Below are positions 5,536 through 10,591 of a stretch of 10,591 nucleotides of DNA, in pieces (position 1 is the stretch's first letter; every line of letters starts with the position of its first letter). The DNA is from JAMLIN01 sp041676645. GTDB taxonomy: Bacteria; Pseudomonadota; Gammaproteobacteria; Burkholderiales; Burkholderiaceae_E. The notes below the pieces were generated by a model. The model had not been told where the DNA came from and did not search any database. It saw nothing but the letters and a program-made list of their open reading frames with translations. The DNA is taken from contig JBAYRO010000103.1 of NCBI GenBank assembly GCA_041676645.1, positions 1 through 10,591 of the forward strand, given 5' to 3'. The position numbers and the translations under genes were made by a program.

Positions 5536-7086
5536 GTGCGACTCACCCGGTTCACCCGCATCCTCTTCGTCGCCTGGCTCAAGGGCCTCGACGAGATCAT
5601 CGTGACGGGTGCGGGAAGCCGGGTGCCGCTGCTGCTTGTCCGCGGCCGCTGGCTGCGCTTCGGTCGCCGGCTCGATGCGCCGCGCGGCGTACGCCTGCGC
5701 GAGGCGCTCGAGCGCCTCGGGCCCATCTTCGTCAAGTTCGGCCAGGTACTGTCGACCCGGCGCGACCTGCTGCCGCCCGACATCGCCGACGAACTCGCGC
5801 ACCTGCAGGACCGGGTTCCTCCCTTTCCGGGCGAGCAGGCGGTCGCCCAGATCGAGCGCAGCCTCGGGCGGCCGCTGTCGGCGATGTTCGTCGAATTCGA
5901 CCGCAAGCCGGTGGCCTCGGCTTCGATCGCCCAGGTCCATTTCGCCCGCCTGCACGATGGCAGGGAAGTCGCCGTCAAGGTCCTGCGCCCGGGCATGGCG
6001 GCGGTGATCGAGCGCGACCTGGAGCTCCTGCGCCTTGCCGGCTCGCTGTTGCTGAAGATCTCGGCCGATGCCCGTCGCCTGCGCCCGCTCGAAGTGATCG
6101 CGGAGTTCGACAAGTACCTGCACGACGAGCTCGACCTGCTGCGCGAGGCCGCCAATGCCGCCCAGCTGCGACGCAACTTCCTCGGCTCCGACCTGCTGCG
6201 CGTCCCCGAGATGCACTGGGACTATTCCTCGAGCACCGTGCTGACGATGGAGCGGATGCGCGGCATCCCGATCGGCCGGATCGGGCAGATCCGACAGGCC
6301 GGGGTCGACCTGAAGAAGCTCTCGCGCGACGGGGTCGACATCTTCTTCACCCAGGTGTTCCGCCACGGCTTCTTCCATGCCGACATGCATCCGGGCAACA
6401 TCCTGGTGGGCGTCGACGGCGAGGATTTCAACCGCTATATCGCGCTCGACTTCGGGATCGTCGGCACCCTGTCGGAGTTCGACAAGAACTACCTCGCCCA
6501 GAACTTCCTCGCCTTCTTCCGGCGCGACTACCAGCGGGTCGCCGAACTGCACGTCGAATCGCGCTGGGTGCCCACGGACACCCGGATCGACGAGCTCGAG
6601 GGCGCCATCCGCGCCTGCTGCGAGCCCTTCTTCGACCGGCCGCTCAAGGAGATCTCCCTGGGGCTGGTGCTGCTGCGCCTGTTCCAGGCCTCGCGCCGCT
6701 TCAACGTCGAGATCCAGCCCCAGCTCGTGCTGCTGCAGAAAACCCTCCTCAACATCGAGGGCCTGGGCCGGCAGCTCGACCCGGATCTCGACCTCTGGGT
6801 CACCGCCAAGCCGATCCTCGAGCAGTGGATGGCCGAGCAGATCGGCTGGCGCGGCCTGGCCGACCGGCTCCAGCGCGAGGCGCCGCAGTGGGCCCAGCTG
6901 GTGCCGCAGATCCCCCGGCTCGTCCAGACGGCCCTCCAGAGGTCGATCGACGACGAGGGCGGCCGGCGCATGGAGAAGCTGCTCGAGCGGATGGCCGACG
7001 AACAGCGCGACATGCGCCGGCGGATCGGCTGGCTGGCGCTGCTGGTGGTCCTGCTCGGCATCCTCGAGCTCTGGCGCTGGGTATAA
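5536..7086 (+). CDS. ubiB: Ubiquinone biosynthesis protein UbiB (ABC1/ADCK atypical kinase family)
   Basis: UbiB is an inner-membrane ATPase/kinase-like protein needed for ubiquinone synthesis, thought to help extract or present lipid precursors to the Ubi complex. The 516 residues show the family's KxGQ signature in FVKFGQVLSTRRDLLP (65-80), the Ala-rich nucleotide loop ASASIAQVH (127-135), Lys148 in VAVKVLRP, the ELDLLREAANA segment (198-208), catalytic HADMHPGN (281-288) and the metal-binding DFG (305-307). One C-terminal membrane segment is visible (about 497-516), whereas E. coli UbiB (546) has two, so this is a shorter form ending right after the first helix. GTG at 5536 is the start that aligns with E. 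coli UbiB; the site before it (GGCAGG-like) is weak. No ubiE or ubiJ neighbour is seen; it follows tas in a probable operon. Confidence 0.95.
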   Translation: MRLTRFTRILFVAWLKGLDEIIVTGAGSRVPLLLVRGRWLRFGRRLDAPRGVRLREALERLGPIFVKFGQVLSTRRDLLPPDIADELAHLQDRVPPFPGEQAVAQIERSLGRPLSAMFVEFDRKPVASASIAQVHFARLHDGREVAVKVLRPGMAAVIERDLELLRLAGSLLLKISADARRLRPLEVIAEFDKYLHDELDLLREAANAAQLRRNFLGSDLLRVPEMHWDYSSSTVLTMERMRGIPIGRIGQIRQAGVDLKKLSRDGVDIFFTQVFRHGFFHADMHPGNILVGVDGEDFNRYIALDFGIVGTLSEFDKNYLAQNFLAFFRRDYQRVAELHVESRWVPTDTRIDELEGAIRACCEPFFDRPLKEISLGLVLLRLFQASRRFNVEIQPQLVLLQKTLLNIEGLGRQLDPDLDLWVTAKPILEQWMAEQIGWRGLADRLQREAPQWAQLVPQIPRLVQTALQRSIDDEGGRRMEKLLERMADEQRDMRRRIGWLALLVVLLGILELWRWV

Positions 7087-7120
7087 GGCCTGCGAACGAG
7101 CCATCCATGCAACGCCATCA

Positions 7121-7148
7121 TTGCGTCGACCTCGGATGGCCTTAAAAT
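7121..7148 (+). promoter_or_regulatory. Sigma-70-type promoter candidate for the symporter gene
   Basis: TTGCGT (7121-7126) and TAAAAT (7143-7148) are separated by 16 bases, predicting a transcription start near 7155 and a leader of about 20 bases before the ATG at 7176. An inverted repeat GCCATCC (7100-7106) / GGATGGC (7134-7140) spans the -35 and spacer. It could be an operator or part of a weak terminator for ubiB, but its 27-base loop argues against an efficient terminator. Confidence 0.5.
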
Positions 7149-7175
7149 GCGGCGCTCTTCACCGGAACGCCCGCC

Positions 7176-8609
7176 ATGCTGCTCGCGCTCGTCGCCCTCT
7201 ACCTGGCCAGCACCATCTGCATCGCCCTGTACGCGGCGAAGCGGGTACACAACGCCAAGGACTTCCTTGTCGCCGGGCGCAGCCTGCCCCTGTACATGAA
7301 CATGGCGACGGTGTTCGCCACCTGGTTCGGCGCCGAGACCGTGCTGTCGGTATCGGCCACCTTCGCCCGCGACGGCCTCTCGGGGGTGCCGGCCGATCCC
7401 TTCGGCGCCTCCGTCGCGCTGATGCTGTTCGCCGTCCTGTTCGCCCGGGTCCTGTACCGCATGGACCTGCTGACCATCGGCAACTACTACCGACAGCGCT
7501 ACGGCAAGTCGATCGAGGTCATCACCAGCCTCGCGATCACCGCTTCCTACCTCGGCTGGACGGCCGCCCAGCTCACCGCCCTGGGGCTGATCTTCTCGGT
7601 CTTCTCGGGTGGCGCCGTGAGCCTGAACACCGGGATCCTCCTCGCGGCGCTGATCGTGATGCTCTACACCCTGTTCGGCGGCATGTGGTCGATCGCGCTG
7701 ACCGACCTGGTGCAGACAGCGGTGATCGTCATCGGCCTCACCGCGATCGCCTTCGTGGTCAGCGACATGGCTGGCGGCCCGGTGACGGTGGTGACGGCGG
7801 CCGCCGAAGCCGGCAAGCTCGACCTCTGGCCCAAGGGGGGCAGCGTCGAATGGTTCGCCTTCGTCGCGGCCTTCCTCACCATGGCGCTCGGCTCGATCCC
7901 CCAGCAGGACGTCTTCCAGCGGGTCACCAGCGCCAAGGACGAGAACACCGCGGTCCGCGGCACCCTGTACGGCGCGATCATCTACCTGTGCTTCGCCTTC
8001 GTGCCGATGTTCATCGCCTACTCGGCGATCGTCATCGATCCGAGCTTCACCGAACTGTTCGCTTCCGAGGACGAGCGGGACATCCAGCGGATCCTGCCGC
8101 AGCTGATCCTCGATCGCACCCCGCTCTGGGCCCAGGTCCTGTTCTTCGGGGCGCTGGTCTCGGCGATCCTGTCGACCGCCGCGGGAGCCCTGCTGGCGCC
8201 GACCGCTCTCTTCACGGAGAACGTGTTGCGGCCCTTCATGCCCAGGATCTCGGATCGCAACTTCCTCGTCCTGCTGCGTACCGTGCTGGTGCTGTTCACC
8301 ATCGCCGCCCTGCTCTTCGCGATCAACAGCCAGAGCACGATGTACGAGATGATCCAGGAAGCCTACTCGGTGACCCTGGTGGGCGCCCTCGTGCCCCTGG
8401 CCGCCGGAGTGTTCTGGAAACGGGCCACGGTGCAGGGAGCGCTGCTGTCCATCCTCTGCGGCGAGACGACCTGGCTGTTCTGCCTGAACTTCGCGCCCGA
8501 TGCCCTGGTGCCGCCGCAGCTCGTCGGCGTGATGGCCGCCATCGTCGGCATGGTCATCGGCAGCTACGCCCCGCAGATCTTCTACGAGCGCCGGCCCACC
8601 AGCGCCTGA
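7176..8609 (+). CDS. Sodium:solute symporter (SSS family)
   Basis: An integral inner-membrane secondary transporter that couples Na+ entry to solute uptake; the substrate cannot be read from sequence (the family includes proline, pantothenate, acetate and sugar carriers). The 477 residues form many hydrophobic helices, starting at residue 1. Family marks are KDFLVAGRSLP (28-38), MATVFATWFGAET (43-55), the FGGMWSIALTDLVQ segment (167-180), GSIPQQDVFQRVTSAKD (239-255), and the SAILSTAAGALLAPTALFTENV segment (329-350), whose small and hydroxyl residues correspond to the Na+ site helix. The length and 12-13 predicted helices are typical. The ATG has only a poor ribosome site (CCGGAAC), but a promoter lies just upstream, so the gene is likely its own unit, separate from ubiB. 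It has no partner gene that would hint at the substrate. Confidence 0.9.
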   Translation: MLLALVALYLASTICIALYAAKRVHNAKDFLVAGRSLPLYMNMATVFATWFGAETVLSVSATFARDGLSGVPADPFGASVALMLFAVLFARVLYRMDLLTIGNYYRQRYGKSIEVITSLAITASYLGWTAAQLTALGLIFSVFSGGAVSLNTGILLAALIVMLYTLFGGMWSIALTDLVQTAVIVIGLTAIAFVVSDMAGGPVTVVTAAAEAGKLDLWPKGGSVEWFAFVAAFLTMALGSIPQQDVFQRVTSAKDENTAVRGTLYGAIIYLCFAFVPMFIAYSAIVIDPSFTELFASEDERDIQRILPQLILDRTPLWAQVLFFGALVSAILSTAAGALLAPTALFTENVLRPFMPRISDRNFLVLLRTVLVLFTIAALLFAINSQSTMYEMIQEAYSVTLVGALVPLAAGVFWKRATVQGALLSILCGETTWLFCLNFAPDALVPPQLVGVMAAIVGMVIGSYAPQIFYERRPTSA

Positions 8610-8620
8610 GACGCCCCGCC

Positions 8621-8640
8621 GGCTCCGGCTCCGGCTCCGG
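8621..8640 (+). repeat. Tandem GGCTCC hexamer, 3.3 copies
   Basis: Three complete GGCTCC units plus GG lie 11 bases after the symporter stop. A short simple-sequence tract that overlaps the left arm of the following hairpin. It may vary between strains by slippage. Confidence 0.7.
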
Positions 8641-8655
8641 CCGGGGGCCCGGAGC
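8634..8655 (+). terminator. GC-rich hairpin after the symporter gene, possible terminator
   Basis: GCTCCGG (8634-8640) pairs with CCGGAGC (8649-8655) across an eight-base loop, 25 bases beyond the stop. The stem is strong, but no T-run follows, so it is at best a weak or Rho-assisted terminator. Confidence 0.35.
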
Positions 8656-8894
8656 GCCGGCGCGGCCAGCAACCGGGCCGCACGTCACCCACAAGAGGCA
8701 TTCCGTCATCGACTTGGTCCATCCTTCACGCATATCGTATCTACTGCTGTCGCGGATGGCGGTCGCGATGGCGCATCCGTCGCGAGGGCGGACGACGGGC
8801 ACATCGCCACGCGGCCGATGGAACCTTCGGCGCGCATGCTAAGATCGATCGACCTCTGCTTATCGCCGCATAACTCGTTGATACCAAAGACAAA
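8656..8894. other. Non-coding stretch upstream of glmU
   Basis: Together with 8610-8655 this makes a 285-bp gap between the symporter stop and the glmU ATG. Its base composition drops in GC towards glmU. Open frames crossing it on either strand are continuations of frames antisense or out of frame to neighbouring genes and have no recognisable domain. A weak dyad CGGATG (8753-8758) / CATCCG (8774-8779) is present. Apart from the promoter candidate near 8837 I see nothing further; a small RNA or a leader regulating glmU-glmS is possible but not shown. Confidence 0.5.
8837..8845 (+). promoter_or_regulatory. Extended -10 promoter candidate for glmU-glmS
   Basis: TGCTAAGAT is an extended -10 element (TGn plus TAAGAT at 8840-8845). 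The expected -35 position (GATGGA, 8817-8822) is poor, as is usual for extended -10 promoters. It would give a leader of roughly 42 bases before the glmU ATG at 8895. Confidence 0.45.
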
Positions 8895-10256
8895 ATGAAT
8901 GTCGTCATACTGGCGGCGGGGATGGGCAAGCGAATGCGATCCGCTCTGCCGAAAGTCCTCCACCCGCTGTCCGGACAGCCCCTGCTCGGCCATGTCCTCG
9001 ACTGCGCCCGCAGCCTGTCGCCCGCGCGGCAGATCGTCGTCTACGGCCACGGCGGCGAAGCGGTGCCCTCGCGAATGGCAGCCCCCGATGTCCGCTGGGT
9101 CGTGCAGGAGCCGCAACTGGGCACCGGCCATGCGGTGATGCAGGCGGTGCCCGAGCTCGACGATTCGGCGCCGACGATGGTGCTCTATGGCGACGTCCCG
9201 CTGACCCGTGCCGCCACCCTGGCGCAGCTCGTCGCCGCCGCCGGCGCCGACAAGCTCGCCCTGCTTACCGTCGAGCTCGATGATCCCGCCGGCTACGGGC
9301 GCATCGTGCGCGAGGACGGTCGCATCGTGCGCATCGTCGAGCACAAGGATGCCGATGCCGCCACGCTCGCGATCCGGGAGGTCAACACCGGCATCCTGGT
9401 CGCCCCGACCCCGGCCATCAAGCGCTGGCTCGCCGGGCTGTCGAACGACAATGCCCAGGGCGAGTACTACCTGACCGACATCGTCGCCGCCGCGGTGGCC
9501 GACGGCACGCCCGTCGTCTCGGCGCAGCCGGCCGACGCCTGGGAGACGCTGGGCGTCAACAGCAAGCGCCAGCTCGCCGAACTCGAGCGCATCCACCAGC
9601 GCAACATCGCCGATGAACTGCTCGACGCCGGCGTGACGCTCATCGACCCGGCACGCATCGACGTGCGCGGCAGCCTCGACTGCGGCGCCGATGTCTCGAT
9701 CGACGTCAACTGCGTCTTCGAAGGCCGGGTGGAGATCGCCGCCGGCGCCAGCATCGGCGCCAACTGCGTCCTGCGCGACGCCCGCATCGGCCCCGGCGCG
9801 CAGATCCTGCCCTTCACCCATGTCGACGGCGCCGAGATCGGCGAAGGGGCGCGCATCGGTCCCTATGCCCGATTGCGGCCCGGCACCGAACTTGCCGCGC
9901 ATACCCATGTCGGGAATTTCGTCGAGATGAAGGCCACCCGCATGGGCGAGGGTTCGAAGGCGAACCACCTCGCCTACGTCGGCGACGCCGAAGTCGGCGC
10001 CCGGGTCAACATCGGCGCGGGCACCATCACCTGCAACTACGATGGCGCCAACAAGTACAAGACGATCATCGGCGACGACGCCTTCATCGGCAGCGACACC
10101 CAGCTGGTTGCCCCGGTCACGGTAGGCGCGGGCGCCACCCTGGGGGCCGGCACCACCCTGACCCGCGAAGCGCCGGCCGGCAAGCTCACCGTCTCGCGCG
10201 CCAGGCAGGCAACGATCGAGAACTGGAAGCGCCCGGTCAAGCAGCCGAAGGCCTGA
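8895..10256 (+). CDS. glmU: Bifunctional GlmU: glucosamine-1-phosphate acetyltransferase / GlcNAc-1-phosphate uridyltransferase
   Basis: A cytoplasmic enzyme making UDP-GlcNAc from glucosamine-1-phosphate, acetyl-CoA and UTP for peptidoglycan and LPS. The 453 residues (E. coli 456) begin with the uridyltransferase domain: LAAGMGKRM (6-14), Lys20 in LPKVLHPL, QLGTGHA (74-80), YGDVPL (98-103), and EVNTGI (162-167). After a linker helix (about 225-245) the left-handed beta-helix shows hexapeptide repeats from about 250 to 425, containing RPG (328-330), VEMK (343-346), SKANHLAYVGD (354-364) with catalytic His358, NIGAGTITCNYDG (372-384), and the C-terminal SRARQ arm (434-438). The ATG is preceded by ACAAA without a clear Shine-Dalgarno; no earlier start fits. 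It is followed 17 bp later by glmS, the common glmUS order. Confidence 0.97.
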   Translation: MNVVILAAGMGKRMRSALPKVLHPLSGQPLLGHVLDCARSLSPARQIVVYGHGGEAVPSRMAAPDVRWVVQEPQLGTGHAVMQAVPELDDSAPTMVLYGDVPLTRAATLAQLVAAAGADKLALLTVELDDPAGYGRIVREDGRIVRIVEHKDADAATLAIREVNTGILVAPTPAIKRWLAGLSNDNAQGEYYLTDIVAAAVADGTPVVSAQPADAWETLGVNSKRQLAELERIHQRNIADELLDAGVTLIDPARIDVRGSLDCGADVSIDVNCVFEGRVEIAAGASIGANCVLRDARIGPGAQILPFTHVDGAEIGEGARIGPYARLRPGTELAAHTHVGNFVEMKATRMGEGSKANHLAYVGDAEVGARVNIGAGTITCNYDGANKYKTIIGDDAFIGSDTQLVAPVTVGAGATLGAGTTLTREAPAGKLTVSRARQATIENWKRPVKQPKA

Positions 10257-10258
10257 AC

Positions 10259-10264
10259 AAGGAG
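10259..10264 (+). promoter_or_regulatory. Ribosome binding site of glmS
   Basis: AAGGAG lies nine bases before the ATG at 10274. It is a strong site and independently supports the glmS start within the glmU-glmS operon. Confidence 0.75.
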
Positions 10265-10273
10265 TTCACCAAG

Positions 10274-10591
10274 ATGTGCGGAATCGTAGGGGCGGTCGCC
10301 GGGCGCAACGTCGTGCCCATCCTGATCGAGGGCCTGCGCAAGCTCGAGTACCGCGGCTATGACTCGGCCGGGCTCGCGACGCTCAATGGCCGGATCGACC
10401 GGGTCCGCGCGGTCGGCAGGGTCGCCGACCTCGCGGCGCGCGCGAGCGAGGCCCAGGCCGACGCCCCGACCGGCATCGCCCATACCCGCTGGGCCACCCA
10501 TGGCGGCGTCACCGAGAACAATGCCCATCCGCACTACTCGAGCGGCGACGGCTTCGAGATCTGCGTGGTGCACAACGGCATCATCGAGAAC
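10274..10591 (+). CDS. glmS: Glucosamine-fructose-6-phosphate aminotransferase GlmS, N-terminal part (3' end outside window)
   Basis: GlmS transfers the glutamine amide to fructose-6-phosphate, the first committed step to UDP-GlcNAc; cytoplasmic. Only the first 106 of about 610 residues are here, all in the class II glutamine amidotransferase domain. MCGIVGAV places the nucleophile Cys at position 2, exposed after Met removal. GLRKLEYRGYDSAGLA, HTRWATHGGVTENNAHPH and VVHNGIIEN are the standard glutamine-binding and oxyanion-hole blocks of the family. The start is fixed by AAGGAG and by the requirement for Cys2. No glmS ribozyme-like leader can be present in the 17-bp gap after glmU, so any control would act at the operon promoter or post-transcriptionally. 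Confidence 0.97.
   Translation, partial: MCGIVGAVAGRNVVPILIEGLRKLEYRGYDSAGLATLNGRIDRVRAVGRVADLAARASEAQADAPTGIAHTRWATHGGVTENNAHPHYSSGDGFEICVVHNGIIEN

Noticed and set aside
3478..7104. A 1208-codon open frame on the minus strand
   Set aside because: It lies wholly antisense to the aldolase end, ttcA, tas and ubiB. Its translation is rich in H, Q, E, D and R with no domain, as expected from strong third-position GC bias in the real genes.
6377..8842. An 821-codon plus-strand open frame, and a 714-codon minus-strand frame at 6528-8672
   Set aside because: Both are out-of-frame or antisense shadows of ubiB and the symporter; the plus-strand one is Ser/Arg/Pro low complexity.
10257..10273. glmS ribozyme
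   Set aside because: Only 17 bases separate glmU and glmS, far too short, and the ribozyme is known mainly from Gram-positive bacteria.

Overview
The window looks like chromosomal DNA from a GC-rich betaproteobacterium, most likely of the Burkholderiales. The GC and third-position bias are strong, the proteins resemble proteobacterial versions (TtcA, UbiB and Tas align by memory with the E. coli proteins over nearly their full length), and the gene order is compact. The lineage is inferred from protein character and context, not from a marker search. Most of the content is housekeeping. There is no phage, plasmid, CRISPR, tRNA or rRNA gene.

Layout. (1) Positions 1-599 (+) hold the C-terminal three quarters of an L-aspartate dehydrogenase. 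(2) Positions 600-853 lie between convergent stop codons and consist almost entirely of a repeat element: two 90-bp direct copies 159 bp apart, with an inverted, diverged half-copy between them. (3) Positions 854-2322 (-) hold a MidA/NDUFAF7-type methyltransferase and a translationally coupled 64-residue DUF2905 membrane protein. The methyltransferase gene carries a perfect 58-bp palindrome in frame, made of two REP-like hairpins head to head. (4) From a 23-bp divergent promoter gap, positions 2346-4398 (+) carry a pteridine-reductase-like SDR, a FolB/FolX-type dihydroneopterin aldolase and ttcA, each overlapping the next by a few bases. (5) Positions 4468-7086 (+) carry tas (aldo-keto reductase) and ubiB (ubiquinone biosynthesis kinase-like protein). 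(6) Positions 7176-8609 (+) carry a sodium:solute symporter with its own promoter. (7) Positions 8610-8894 are non-coding, with a short hexamer repeat, a GC-rich hairpin and a glmU promoter candidate. (8) Positions 8895-10591 carry glmU and the start of glmS, the classical UDP-GlcNAc operon, cut by the window edge.

Functional links: the SDR and aldolase probably work together on reduced pterins (folate or tetrahydromonapterin). GlmS and GlmU catalyse the first and the last two steps of UDP-N-acetylglucosamine synthesis for peptidoglycan and LPS. I see no new multi-gene system. The two observations most worth pursuing are the REP-type palindrome translated inside the methyltransferase and the compound repeat that exactly fills the convergent intergenic space at 600-853.
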